A stretch of 64,000 nucleotides of DNA from NCBI RefSeq assembly GCF_002208115.1, contig NZ_CP020946.1:2976001-3040000 (forward strand), given 5' to 3'. This stretch comes from Bdellovibrio bacteriovorus (GTDB lineage Bacteria > Bdellovibrionota > Bdellovibrionia > Bdellovibrionales > Bdellovibrionaceae). Positions 54,341 through 62,410 of this stretch are shown here, one piece after another. Within the stretch, counting starts at the first letter, position 1. Each line of letters begins with the position of its first letter. The notes under the pieces were generated by a model. It had not been told where the DNA came from and ran no database searches. It worked only from the letters and a program-made list of their open reading frames with translations. Both the position numbers and the translations under genes were made by a program.

Positions 54341-54853
54341 TTACTTGGATGCCGGCATACGATCAGGCGTTGCCGCATCGGAATAGATGATGAACTTCCC
54401 TTGCACTGCCGTTTCCGGACACTGGTAAGAGAAAATTCCATCTGTTTTTGGCGTCACATGGAAAGTCTTCTGTTCGCCAAACACCGTGTTGTGGTGCTCA
54501 GAGAAAGCATCCAGCACAAAGCTGACGTTCTTTTCCTTGTTGTTCACGTTCACCACGTGAATGCGATAGTTACCGCCCTTTTTCAGGCGCACCTGCGCAG
54601 GAACGAAACCTTTTTCCGTATTCATGATGACGATATCTTGAGTCGGTTCAACCGTATCAAACACCTTGCTGAGAATGTTGACGGACTGATCCTCCTGCAC
54701 GCTGGCCGGCAGGCGGTCTTCATTTTTAACCTTGTTGAATTCTACCTGACGACGGGAGAAGTCCACTTCCCACGCATTCGCGACAGACGAAAGCAACAAC
54801 AGGCAAAGAACCTTAGTGCAACTCTGTGCGATCCTGGAACTCACAAAACTCAC
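54341..54853 (-). CDS. Periplasmic cupredoxin-like protein
   Basis: 170 residues, signal peptide (VSSRIAQSCTKVLCLLLLSSVANA), then a linker and a beta-sandwich: TQDIVIMNTEKGFVPAQVRL, YRIHVVNVNNKEKNVSFVLD, and FSYQCPETAVQGKFIIYSD with a Cys followed by a loop as in cupredoxins. A classical copper ligand set (His/Cys/His/Met) is incomplete: His in the SEHHN segment and Cys are present, the final Met is unclear, so copper binding is uncertain. GTG start with GGAGG 6 nt upstream lies 41 nt inside the preceding gene. It is 24 nt upstream of cpaF. Confidence 0.72.
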   Translation of the reverse strand: MSFVSSRIAQSCTKVLCLLLLSSVANAWEVDFSRRQVEFNKVKNEDRLPASVQEDQSVNILSKVFDTVEPTQDIVIMNTEKGFVPAQVRLKKGGNYRIHVVNVNNKEKNVSFVLDAFSEHHNTVFGEQKTFHVTPKTDGIFSYQCPETAVQGKFIIYSDAATPDRMPASK

Positions 54854-55091
54854 GGGCCACCTCCATAGCGATATAATTCACGGATCTTGGATCCATCATG
54901 TGGAGCTTCTGAACCAGAAGGTCTTTGTCGCCACGGCAGCCGTTGATTGTCTGAAATGCGTCACTCAGGATCTGTGGGTTCGCCATCATCTCGCGTGTGA
55001 CTTCGGACCAATCAAGTTTCAATACAGGGTCGATCGCCCCTACTGTGTAGAGAGCATCGAACACTAATTGCAAATCGCCTTGCAGAAACAT
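54813..55091 (-). CDS. Small conserved-looking protein in the cpaF unit
   Basis: 92 residues, mostly helical, with no signal peptide or membrane helix. Features: MFLQGDLQLVFDALYTVGAI, a Trp-containing turn, and a Cys in INGCRGD. ATG start with GGAGG 6 nt upstream. Its 3' end overlaps the cupredoxin-like gene by 41 nt, and cpaF follows, so three genes probably form one transcript. Family not recognised. Confidence 0.6.
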   Translation of the reverse strand: MFLQGDLQLVFDALYTVGAIDPVLKLDWSEVTREMMANPQILSDAFQTINGCRGDKDLLVQKLHMMDPRSVNYIAMEVAREFCEFQDRTELH

Positions 55092-55215
55092 CGAATCCTC
55101 CTAATTGCTCAAGGGCATCCAGCCCACATGGTGTTTCTATCGGTAGGAGTTCATTAGAACTTGAGTCAATTTGAGGCGATTTTTGAAGACTTGAGGAGAT
55201 CTATCGTTTGACGCT

Positions 55216-55242
55216 GGCCCAGAGTCGAAGCAGACCTGGGCC
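55216..55242 (-). terminator. Strong GC hairpin after the gene at 55261-55878
   Basis: GGCCCAG/CTGGGCC with an extra GTC/GAC step after one bulge, loop GAAGCA, about 20 nt after the stop. No T-run. Part of its loop region (CGAAGCAGAC) is also present in the repeat after rpoN. Confidence 0.5.
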
Positions 55243-55260
55243 CGGTCCGGTCGAGGGAAA

Positions 55261-55878
55261 TTACTGTTCGGAGGCGGCAGATTCTGCCGGTTTTTCAGAC
55301 GGAGTTTCGCTTTTATGGGTCAGAATACTGCCGGCGATCTCAGAAGGAGATGTCGTGTCCTTCATCATGCGCAGCTTTCTTTCACTGATTGCGTCCTTCG
55401 TGACTTCGATTTTTGCGTCACGAATACGCTCTGCAATCTTTCTTTCAAAACCGTCATTTTTCGCATGGGGCTTGATTTCCGCCAGCAAATTCTCGAGGAA
55501 AATGACGTAGGTCACCTGCACCACCGGCTTAAAAGCACGAGGATTCTTCAGGGCGTTGATGGCCTCGTCAGTAAGTTGACTGATCGTTTTTTCCCAGGAC
55601 TCCAACTCATCCAAATTTGAACGCAAAGGAGACACTACTTTCTCGATCATCTCGTCATCATTGGGGCGTGCATACACTGCCTGAAGTGCCTCTTTCAGTG
55701 GCACAGCTTTGCCGCTGGAAGACTTTTTCGATTCTTTAACCTTGTCACTGACCAACTGATTCATCTGATCCAGATCCTTCAGTGCCAATTGAGAATAGTT
55801 AAACAGCAGACCAGCATGCGCCGTTCCGCCAAGAAACATAACCGCGAACATTGTTAAAAGGAAATTTGATTTATTCAT
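55261..55878 (-). CDS. Exported helical protein of unknown function
   Basis: 205 residues. Signal peptide (MNKSNFLLTMFAVMFLGGTAHAG), then mostly helical with charged segments (LALKDLDQMNQLVSDKVKES, NLDELESWEKTISQLTDEAI, FERKIAERIRDAKIEVTKDA). No catalytic motif or Cys. ATG start. Bracketed by the strong hairpin at 55216-55242 downstream, and divergent from the DsbA-like gene. Likely periplasmic. Confidence 0.62.
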   Translation of the reverse strand: MNKSNFLLTMFAVMFLGGTAHAGLLFNYSQLALKDLDQMNQLVSDKVKESKKSSSGKAVPLKEALQAVYARPNDDEMIEKVVSPLRSNLDELESWEKTISQLTDEAINALKNPRAFKPVVQVTYVIFLENLLAEIKPHAKNDGFERKIAERIRDAKIEVTKDAISERKLRMMKDTTSPSEIAGSILTHKSETPSEKPAESAASEQ

Positions 55879-56024
55879 AGAAGTCAGTTTAAAGGGGTCT
55901 CAGAGTGAGACAAGTCCTAATTAGCAGGACCTTGGACCGGGATTTTTTCCTTCCCTCTAAACTGAAAATGATGTCAATATAAAGGGGCTCAAAAAATTAC
56001 AATCATCCATCTTGGAGGAAGACA

Positions 56025-56807
56025 TTGAAAGCACTTAAGTTATTTGGAATTTCAGCACTGGCACTTACATTGGTAAACTGTGCCCCTTCAGCTAAACAAC
56101 TCAAGGAAGCAGTAGAAAAAGATCCGAGCATCGTGTTCGCAGCGATCGAAAAAGATCCAGAGCAATTCATTGAAGTGGTGAACAAAGCCGCTCAAAACGC
56201 TCAACGTAAAGCTCAGGAAAAAGCTGTTGCCGAAGAAGGCAAAAAGCGTGACGACGAATTCAAAAACCCATTGAAACCGGCTATCGAAGAAGGCCGCGTT
56301 ATCTTTGGCCCTAAAGACGCTAAAGTGACTATCATTGAATACTCTGACTTCGAGTGCCCATACTGCGCTAAAGGTCATGCAACTGTTGATGAAGTGATGA
56401 AAGCTTACCCTAAGGACGTTCGCGTTGTTTACAAGCACCTTCCTTTGGATTTCCACCCAATGGCAATGCCTGCAGCTCAGTACTTCGAAGCTATCGCTTT
56501 GCAAGACGCTGCCAAAGCTGAAAAGTTCTACAACCTGGTATTCGAAAACCAAGGTGAGTTGAGAACTAAAAAAGAAGGCGCATTGAAAGATGCCGCTAAA
56601 AAAGCTGGCGCGGACATGGCGAAACTTCAAAAAGATCTTAACTCTGAAGTGGTTAAGAAACGTATCGAAGCTGACATGGAAGAAGCTCGTAAATTCAACT
56701 TCTCCGGTACTCCAGGCTTCCTGATCAACGGCGTTTCCCTGCGTGGCGCTTATCCGTTCGCTGATTTCAAAGAAATCATCGACCGTCACTTGGCTGAAGC
56801 GAAGTAA
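56025..56807 (+). CDS. DsbA-family thiol oxidoreductase lipoprotein
   Basis: 260 residues. Lipoprotein signal with lipobox LVNC (Cys 19), an Ala/Lys-rich helical spacer (about 22-90), then a DsbA/thioredoxin_4 domain: VTIIEYSDFECPYCAKGHAT with the active-site CPYC, and the cis-Pro loop FNFSGTPGFLINGVSL. It would introduce or rearrange disulfides in envelope proteins. Start is TTG at 56025 with a strong GGAGG 7 nt upstream. The gene uses many GCT, CGT, AAA and GAA codons, unlike most neighbours, suggesting high expression. Followed by a good terminator. Confidence 0.88.
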   Translation: MKALKLFGISALALTLVNCAPSAKQLKEAVEKDPSIVFAAIEKDPEQFIEVVNKAAQNAQRKAQEKAVAEEGKKRDDEFKNPLKPAIEEGRVIFGPKDAKVTIIEYSDFECPYCAKGHATVDEVMKAYPKDVRVVYKHLPLDFHPMAMPAAQYFEAIALQDAAKAEKFYNLVFENQGELRTKKEGALKDAAKKAGADMAKLQKDLNSEVVKKRIEADMEEARKFNFSGTPGFLINGVSLRGAYPFADFKEIIDRHLAEAK

Positions 56808-56830
56808 TCTTTTTTAAAGATCGAACTTCA

Positions 56831-56866
56831 AAAACCCACAGTTTGAAAAAACTGTGGGTTTTTTTA
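56831..56866 (+). terminator. Rho-independent terminator of the DsbA-like gene
   Basis: Perfect 10-bp stem AACCCACAGT/ACTGTGGGTT with an 8-nt loop followed by TTTTTATTTG, 25 nt after the stop. Confidence 0.9.
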
Positions 56867-56922
56867 TTTGCGCGGTACAGGTCCAGCCACTAAAGTAATC
56901 GTAACAACACCAAGGAGCTCCT

Positions 56923-57306
56923 ATGAGCGCACACGCAAAGTCCATGATCCTTAAAGCGCAGGACGATCTCGACACCGCCAAGAAGCATTTGTCCGACGAT
57001 ACCCAGCACGATTTGGTGGGCTATAATCTGGCGCAAGCCTGCGAAAAGTTTCTGAAAGCTCTGTGTGAAATGCGCGGCTTGGAATACCCTCACGATGAAG
57101 AGGGGCATGATCTGGACGCTTTGATGCAGGTTTTGGAAGAGGGCAATTTCTCTGCCATTTCCTCCCACGCCGACATTATTGAACTGACCCCTTACAACTC
57201 CCCGAGCGCCCACATCCGCAAAGACGAGCGCCTGGATATGGAAGAGTACATGGGTTACGTTGAAAACTTGAAAAAACTGGTCGGCGAACAACTTCGCCTG
57301 CTGTAG
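56923..57306 (+). CDS. HEPN-domain protein
   Basis: 127 residues, a complete HEPN four-helix domain: SMILKAQDDLDTAKKHLSDD, then the core helix YNLAQACEKFLKALCEMRGL and the closing MEEYMGYVENLKKLVGEQLR. HEPN proteins are commonly toxins with RNase activity paired with an MNT nucleotidyltransferase, but no MNT gene is nearby, and I see no clear R-x4-6-H catalytic motif. It may be a non-toxic HEPN such as those binding nucleotides. ATG with AAGGAG 5 nt upstream. Confidence 0.82.
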   Translation: MSAHAKSMILKAQDDLDTAKKHLSDDTQHDLVGYNLAQACEKFLKALCEMRGLEYPHDEEGHDLDALMQVLEEGNFSAISSHADIIELTPYNSPSAHIRKDERLDMEEYMGYVENLKKLVGEQLRLL

Positions 57307-57309
57307 TCG

Positions 57310-57666
57310 CTATTTTCCGACAGCGCCGCTGGAAGGGGCCTTTTCATCAACTGTGAGAGGCCTTTTTGAGGCGTTGCTAAGCTTCCACTGCCCCCGTTCA
57401 TTTCGCCACAGCACCTGAGTTTCCCCCGCACGCTTCAGCTTTACCATGTAACAGACTTCATTGGCTTCGGCTCTGCGCGGGCGTTCCATCGGCAGACACA
57501 GACGCTGCACTTGGGGGCTGCCGCCATCCTTCAAATACACATAGATGTCTTCACGGGTGTTTTTGGAAAGATCCACCGCGAAGGAATCCAGCACACAACG
57601 CAAGCCCGGACACTTTAACAAAGTATTCAAAGACTTTTGGGCTTCCACCAAAGATAACAACTCCAT
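57310..57666 (-). CDS. Small protein coupled to the exported gene upstream
   Basis: 118 residues with no signal peptide, starting MELLSLVEAQKSLNTLLKCP. Three Cys (about 19, 24, 69) and a basic middle. Its ATG (57666) overlaps the stop of the upstream gene by 1 nt (TAATG), which fixes the start and implies coupled translation. Convergent with the HEPN gene, only 3 nt apart. No family recognised. Confidence 0.6.
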   Translation of the reverse strand: MELLSLVEAQKSLNTLLKCPGLRCVLDSFAVDLSKNTREDIYVYLKDGGSPQVQRLCLPMERPRRAEANEVCYMVKLKRAGETQVLWRNERGQWKLSNASKRPLTVDEKAPSSGAVGK

Positions 57667-58625
57667 TAGCGTGTCCCCTTCCCGCTTTTGCCAGTCGAGG
57701 ATTTGCCGGAAGATGGTTTTCCTCCACCATAAGATCCCACGGGCGCTTTGGCCACCTTTCGGCATTCCGGCGAAAGCACGTATTCATCAAAGGCCGCATA
57801 CCGGGTGTTCAGTTTTGCGCAGGCGTCCGTGTCAGCGGGGCAAGTTTGCCCTTGTTTGGCCAGATTGGCGTTGAACTTGGCTTGCGCTTCTGGCGAGGCC
57901 ATCACGCTGCAATTGAGCCCCTCGTCCCAGCCGGCATCGACATAGTCCGCCCAGCGAAATTCCCTCACTTGAGTCCACTTGCCTTGAGAACAGCGGAAGT
58001 AAGGATTCGGCCCCTCGGCCAAAGCATGATAAAACAAGATTCCCTGATAGTTCGCCATGGCATCGGCATAGGAAATGGTGCCCGTGGATGCCCCGCCCGA
58101 ATAGCCTTTTTCAGATCCCAAACTGGAATGCAGGGCTGTGGACATGCGATAGCCACTTTGACGATAAGGTGTGTAGAACTCAAAACCCTGATCGATGAAG
58201 TGGCCGAATTTATCCGTGCCCACCAACTGGCCGTTTACCTTCACCGTGGAAGCAAGCTTCAAACGGTTGAAAACCCAGCCATTATCCAACACGCCATCAT
58301 AGACCGACTGCTGTGCCGTCATCTCGCGTTTGGCGATTTCGGAATTATCTTCGGCCCAGGACTCCAACGAACCAATAAAGAATCTTGCATCATTCAGATC
58401 GTGAAACAAAATACGCAATTTGCGTGGGTCGCTGCAGGAAATACCTTCAGCACTTGCTTCTGCCTGCAGCTCTTGCAGGCGCTTGTTCATCTCGCGATCA
58501 AAAATTTCAGTGCTGTCGGGAAGACTTTTGTTTCGCCCGGTCAGATTGTCAGTTTCCTTGGCTTGCGCAGAAACCACAAAGACGGAAAGCAGAGTTGGCA
58601 GAAGTACAGAATGCAGAAAGCTCAT
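57666..58625 (-). CDS. Exported protein with Gly/Ser/Lys-rich tail, function unknown
   Basis: 319 residues. Signal peptide (MSFLHSVLLPTLLSVFVVSAQA), a compact domain with conserved-looking aromatic motifs (e.g. LVGTDKFGHFIDQGFEFYTP, SYADAMANYQGILFYHALAE, FRWADYVDAGWDEGLNCSVM), several Cys, and a low-complexity end (SYGGGKPSSGKSSTGKSGKG). The TDKFGHF plus later HALAE suggest a small metal or substrate site, but no enzyme family is recognised. ATG start. The tail may be a surface or binding extension. Confidence 0.65.
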   Translation of the reverse strand: MSFLHSVLLPTLLSVFVVSAQAKETDNLTGRNKSLPDSTEIFDREMNKRLQELQAEASAEGISCSDPRKLRILFHDLNDARFFIGSLESWAEDNSEIAKREMTAQQSVYDGVLDNGWVFNRLKLASTVKVNGQLVGTDKFGHFIDQGFEFYTPYRQSGYRMSTALHSSLGSEKGYSGGASTGTISYADAMANYQGILFYHALAEGPNPYFRCSQGKWTQVREFRWADYVDAGWDEGLNCSVMASPEAQAKFNANLAKQGQTCPADTDACAKLNTRYAAFDEYVLSPECRKVAKAPVGSYGGGKPSSGKSSTGKSGKGTR

Positions 58626-58726
58626 AGGACTTCTTATCGGAGGAACGATAAACTCCTATGAGCGAAAAGAAAAAAGCGAATCAGACTTTCATTTGAAGGC
58701 GCTAAACAGATTTGGCGCCCCCGTTC

Positions 58727-59191
58727 TTACTGCTGCAGGCTTACGACATCTGTGAACAGACCAAGAACTTCCTTGGGCTTTTCGATACGGCTAAAAAGAC
58801 TGTACTTGCGAGCGCAAATAAGCTTCAGCGACGTATCAATGTCTCTGTTCGAAGAATAGATGAACGATTTGGTATAGATTTTTTGAGTCTCCAGATCCAG
58901 GCCCTTGTCATTGTCAACAACACTCACCACCGTAAACTTCAAACCCGCTGGTAATACAATCAAACCCTGAGCATTTACATACTGGCTGTTGCGCAGGTTG
59001 TTTCCCACCAGACTGATGTAGCAGTGGTCATTCTTGTATTGTGTATAGAAAGACTGACTGGAACGGCTGTTCTGAGCATCAAAAGCAATGTCTTTTTTTA
59101 GAACCAGCTGCATCTGCGTCTGAGCCAGAGAAACACTTGAAAGCAGAGAAAGCCCGATAGTGACTGCAAATAAACGAAAAGTGGTAAGCAT
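58727..59191 (-). CDS. Small exported protein of unknown function
   Basis: 154 residues. Signal peptide (MLTTFRLFAVTIGLSLLSSVSLAQ) and a beta-rich mature part (QLVLKKDIAFDAQNSRSSQS, LIVLPAGLKFTVVSVVDNDK). Two Cys (HCYISL, LICARK) could form a disulfide. ATG 59191 chosen for AAAGGA 6 nt upstream and a clean signal peptide; a longer frame starts eight codons earlier. A weak hairpin (58695-58717) follows the stop. Unrecognised family. Confidence 0.62.
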   Translation of the reverse strand: MLTTFRLFAVTIGLSLLSSVSLAQTQMQLVLKKDIAFDAQNSRSSQSFYTQYKNDHCYISLVGNNLRNSQYVNAQGLIVLPAGLKFTVVSVVDNDKGLDLETQKIYTKSFIYSSNRDIDTSLKLICARKYSLFSRIEKPKEVLGLFTDVVSLQQ

Positions 59192-59319
59192 AAACATCCT
59201 TTCTGAAAGGAGCATATGCTTACCACAACTGTTTTGATACTGTCGGACCTATCAATGGGCCCCTTGAGTATTTATAAATTTTCCCTGTTCCCAAATAACG
59301 CCGAAACGCCCCTGAGCGT

Positions 59320-60081
59320 TTATTTAAAGGCGTAAAGAAGGCTGCCACCCTTGATCAGATTGATAACCTTGTCACGGTTGGCTTGAGAAACCGCCGGACA
59401 TCCCCAACTGCGTCCCTGGATCACGTTGGAATCCTGAACATAACTTGCCCCGTGCACAACGATGGCGCGCGAGCGGGCATTGGAGTTCGTCGTGGACAGG
59501 CCATCCAGGCGCAGGGAATAGCCGTTGCTGCCCTGATAGGTCTCTGCCGTTTTATAGAAACCCAATGAAGACGCGTTGGAGCCTTCCACGTTGCTGAACT
59601 TTTCTGCGAAGCCGTCGTGATTGCTGTCAGAGCCTTTGCCGTGAGAAACGTGAACATTCCACACTGCGCCCGTTTTCATGTCGATAAAGTACCAGCGTTT
59701 CTGTGTGGACTTCTGACTGAAATCCAACACTGAGATCACCGCCTGATTTTTGAACTTCGCCTTGTTTTCGTGGAAGTACAAAACTGCTGTTTCCAAAGCC
59801 TTGGTTGGAACAATGTGATTTGGATCCAGGTGCTGATACTGACTTAGCACATCGTCATTCGGGTTGGTCGCGACTGGTGGCGGGGTTTCAGGCTCCACGA
59901 GCCCCGGCGTTTCGGTGCTTGGCAACTCGGTGCCACCCTGAGCAGAGTTTCCATCCGCCGGCTGTTGGGCTGCGGGTTCATTATTAGGGTCATCTGGCAG
60001 AACCGGAATTCCAGGTCCGCAGGCTGCCAGCAGAAGTGTTGTGGAAAGTACTGCGAGTGTTTTAGCGCGTAAGAAAGACAT
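59320..60081 (-). CDS. L,D-transpeptidase-like lipoprotein (YkuD_2 type)
   Basis: 253 residues. Lipobox LAAC (MSFLRAKTLAVLSTTLLLAACGPG), a Pro/Glu/Thr-rich linker to about residue 70, then the catalytic domain with HGASYVQDSNVIQGRSWGCPAV: the catalytic His and Cys of the L,D-transpeptidase fold. Such enzymes make 3-3 cross-links or act as carboxypeptidases on peptidoglycan. Bdellovibrio uses several L,D-transpeptidases on prey walls, so a role in wall modification of predator or prey is plausible. ATG with CGGAGG upstream. Confidence 0.87.
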   Translation of the reverse strand: MSFLRAKTLAVLSTTLLLAACGPGIPVLPDDPNNEPAAQQPADGNSAQGGTELPSTETPGLVEPETPPPVATNPNDDVLSQYQHLDPNHIVPTKALETAVLYFHENKAKFKNQAVISVLDFSQKSTQKRWYFIDMKTGAVWNVHVSHGKGSDSNHDGFAEKFSNVEGSNASSLGFYKTAETYQGSNGYSLRLDGLSTTNSNARSRAIVVHGASYVQDSNVIQGRSWGCPAVSQANRDKVINLIKGGSLLYAFK

Positions 60082-60181
60082 CGTGCCGATCCTCCGTTGG
60101 TTGTTCCCAGAGAAAATCGGTCACTCGTATTTAAAACTTTAAAGACTGTGGAATTGCCTGAATATTTATCAGCGGTTCAGA

Positions 60182-60212
60182 GGGAAAGTGTCAGCTTTTT
60201 TGACACTTTCCC
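60182..60212. repeat. Perfect 12-bp inverted repeat between adh and the L,D-transpeptidase gene
   Basis: GGGAAAGTGTCA (60182-60193) and TGACACTTTCCC (60201-60212) are exact reverse complements separated by 7 nt. On the minus strand there is no T-run after it, so it is either an unusual adh transcript end or an operator about 100 nt upstream of the L,D-transpeptidase start. The rest of the 180-nt gap shows nothing I can assign. Confidence 0.5.
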
Positions 60213-60261
60213 GACCAAAAAACAGGTCCAGAAAAACTGTCGAACAGATGCTCTGCCTGCC

Positions 60262-61308
60262 TTACTTCAGCGAAGCGATGTCGATAACGAAGCGATAGCG
60301 CACGTCGCCCTTCAACATTCTTTCGTAAGCTTCATTGATTTTGTCGATGGCAATCAGTTCAATGTCCGACGTGACACCTTTGGCAGCGCAGAAATCCAGC
60401 ATCTCCTGAGTTTCTGCAATCCCCCCGATCAGAGAGCCCGCAAGACTGCGACGCGCACCAATCAATGGGAAGGCGTGAATGGCCTCTGGCTTGTCAGGTA
60501 CACCCAATAGCACCATCGTGCCATCCCGTTTTAACAACTGCAGGTGCGCCCCCAAGTCAATCGGCGCCGACACCGTGTTGATGATCAGATCAAACTTGCG
60601 ATTGTATTTTTTGAAAGTTTCACTTTCTGAAGTCGCCGCATAGTCATGCGCCCCCAGACGGTGGGCATCATCTTTTTTCTTGTTTGAAGAGCTCAGCACA
60701 GTGACTTCCGCCCCCATTGCAGCCGCCAGCTTCACAGCCATGTGACCAAGGCCTCCCAAGCCCATCACCGCCACTTTGCTGCCCGGGCCCACTTTCCAAT
60801 GACGAAGCGGCGAATAGGTGGTGATTCCTGCGCACAACAAAGGTGCCGCTTTATCCAAAGGAAGTTTGGGTGAAATGCTTAGGACAAAATCCTGATTCAC
60901 CACGATCTGCGTGGAGTACCCGCCTTGGGTGACGGTCTTGCCGTCTTTTTCAAGCGAGTTGTAAGTGCCAACAAAACCGTTTTCACAGTATTGCTCCAGT
61001 CCTTCGTCACAGGAACTGCAGTGACGGCAGGAATCCACCAGACAACCCACGCCGACAGAATCACCGACTTTGAATTTCTTCACGTTGCTGCCGACTTTAA
61101 CGACCTTGCCAACGATTTCATGCCCCGGAACCATCGGGAATTTGGAGCCGCCCCATTCATCACGCACCTGATGCAGGTCCGAGTGACAAACTCCGCAAAA
61201 GTGGATGTCGATCTGGACATCGTCGACGCCAGGATCACGACGCTCAAATTTAAAAGGTTTCAGAGGTTCTTTGGATTGGTATGCGGCGTAGGCATTCACA
61301 GGAATCAT
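60262..61308 (-). CDS. Zinc-dependent alcohol dehydrogenase (YahK/cinnamyl-alcohol type, NAD(P)-dependent)
   Basis: 348 residues of the MDR superfamily. Catalytic Zn site: [11 protein letters not shown] and GHEIVGKV; structural Zn lobe with four Cys in [15 protein letters not shown]; cofactor loop [20 protein letters not shown] followed by SSSNKKKDD, suggesting NADP preference (Ser/Asn/Lys after the strand). It would reduce aldehydes or oxidise alcohols in the cytosol. ATG 61308 with GAAGGAG upstream chosen over a frame 29 codons longer that lacks a ribosome site. Confidence 0.93.
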   Translation of the reverse strand: MIPVNAYAAYQSKEPLKPFKFERRDPGVDDVQIDIHFCGVCHSDLHQVRDEWGGSKFPMVPGHEIVGKVVKVGSNVKKFKVGDSVGVGCLVDSCRHCSSCDEGLEQYCENGFVGTYNSLEKDGKTVTQGGYSTQIVVNQDFVLSISPKLPLDKAAPLLCAGITTYSPLRHWKVGPGSKVAVMGLGGLGHMAVKLAAAMGAEVTVLSSSNKKKDDAHRLGAHDYAATSESETFKKYNRKFDLIINTVSAPIDLGAHLQLLKRDGTMVLLGVPDKPEAIHAFPLIGARRSLAGSLIGGIAETQEMLDFCAAKGVTSDIELIAIDKINEAYERMLKGDVRYRFVIDIASLK

Positions 61309-61390
61309 ACGAGTTTCTCCTTCAAGATAATGAGAGGTTAGGCTCGTATTGAGGTCATGACAACCCATGACCCCGAGATTAAAACTTTGG

Positions 61391-61407
61391 CCCACAAAGA
61401 ATGTGGG
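61391..61407 (-). terminator. Terminator of sfsA
   Basis: CCCACA/TGTGGG stem with a 5-nt loop about 12 nt after the sfsA stop, followed on the minus strand by CCAAAGTTTT. Weak T-run but good position. Confidence 0.55.
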
Positions 61408-61418
61408 ACTGCAGGAAA

Positions 61419-62150
61419 CTACATTTTCAGAGGCAGCAGTGTCTCAGACAACTCGACTGATTCCGGAGTCAGATCCAGCACGAAAGGCGACACGCGCAAA
61501 CCTTTTTGATGAGCTTCGCGCAGCAGACGACCATATTCCGGATCAATGTCATCTGCCGGAGAAAATGATCCGCAGTCGTGACGCTGGATTGTGAACACGA
61601 TTTCCGCAGTGTGGCCTTGCTCTATCAACGCCATCAACTCGCGCAAATGCTTTTGTCCGCGCTCGGTCACTGCATCCGGAAACTTCGCCGTGCTATCTTC
61701 AGCCAGGGTGACGTTCTTGACTTCAATGAAGTGCATTTTATCACTGTTGTTTTTCTTTAAGGCAAAATCCAGACGGGTTTCAGCGCTGATTTTATATTCC
61801 GGCTTTACTTCGTCAAAAGCCGCCCAGTGAGCAAAACCGCCCACAACCTCTTTTTTATGGCCGACAACATGATGAAGGGTTTCGCGCACCACGGTGTTCG
61901 GAGTGGCCGTGTTGACCCCCACCCAGGAACCTGTCGGCGACTTGATCATTTCCAGAGTGTATTTCAACTTTCGTTCAGGATTGGTGCTTTCAGAGAACAG
62001 GCAATGCTGGCCGGGATTGTTTACACTTTTTAAACTGCCGGTATTGGGAACGTGGGCGGTCACCTGCTGCCCTTGGAACTCGATATCCGCAAAGAAGCGC
62101 TTATAACGCTTTAGAAAAATACCTTCTTGCAGCTTGCTGTGAAACTTCAT
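61419..62150 (-). CDS. sfsA: Sugar fermentation stimulation protein SfsA
   Basis: 243 residues. The family pattern is complete: [57 protein letters not shown] with Asp/Glu/Lys nuclease-like residues and [21 protein letters not shown]. SfsA was named as a sugar-fermentation regulator in Escherichia coli; the fold (OB plus PD-(D/E)xK-like) points to nucleic-acid binding or cleavage. ATG 62150 chosen ([10 protein letters not shown]); an in-frame TTG six codons earlier is less likely. Single gene with its own terminator. Confidence 0.94.
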   Translation of the reverse strand: MKFHSKLQEGIFLKRYKRFFADIEFQGQQVTAHVPNTGSLKSVNNPGQHCLFSESTNPERKLKYTLEMIKSPTGSWVGVNTATPNTVVRETLHHVVGHKKEVVGGFAHWAAFDEVKPEYKISAETRLDFALKKNNSDKMHFIEVKNVTLAEDSTAKFPDAVTERGQKHLRELMALIEQGHTAEIVFTIQRHDCGSFSPADDIDPEYGRLLREAHQKGLRVSPFVLDLTPESVELSETLLPLKM

Positions 62151-62410
62151 AGGAACCCCAATCTTCAAGTCAAAACCAACACCCTGAAATTAGTCCCTGA
62201 AAGGGCCTTTTGTCGACCCCTTTCAAAGCCCCCCGCCCCGCCCGCAACCTATTGGAAACCGTGGAAAAATCACACTGTTACGTGGCATCCTGTGACGACT
62301 GATTTTCAATACCGTTTATGCTGCGTGTTATCCCGTGCAAATGCTCTAGGGTGAGTCTAGAACGAGGTGTTTTAGATTTAGATATGAACAACGAAAGGAA
62401 CTCTCGCAAC

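Noticed and set aside
58695-58717. GGCGC/GCGCC hairpin as a terminator of the gene at 58727-59191
   Set aside because: Only five base pairs, a long loop and no T-run; too weak to list as a feature.
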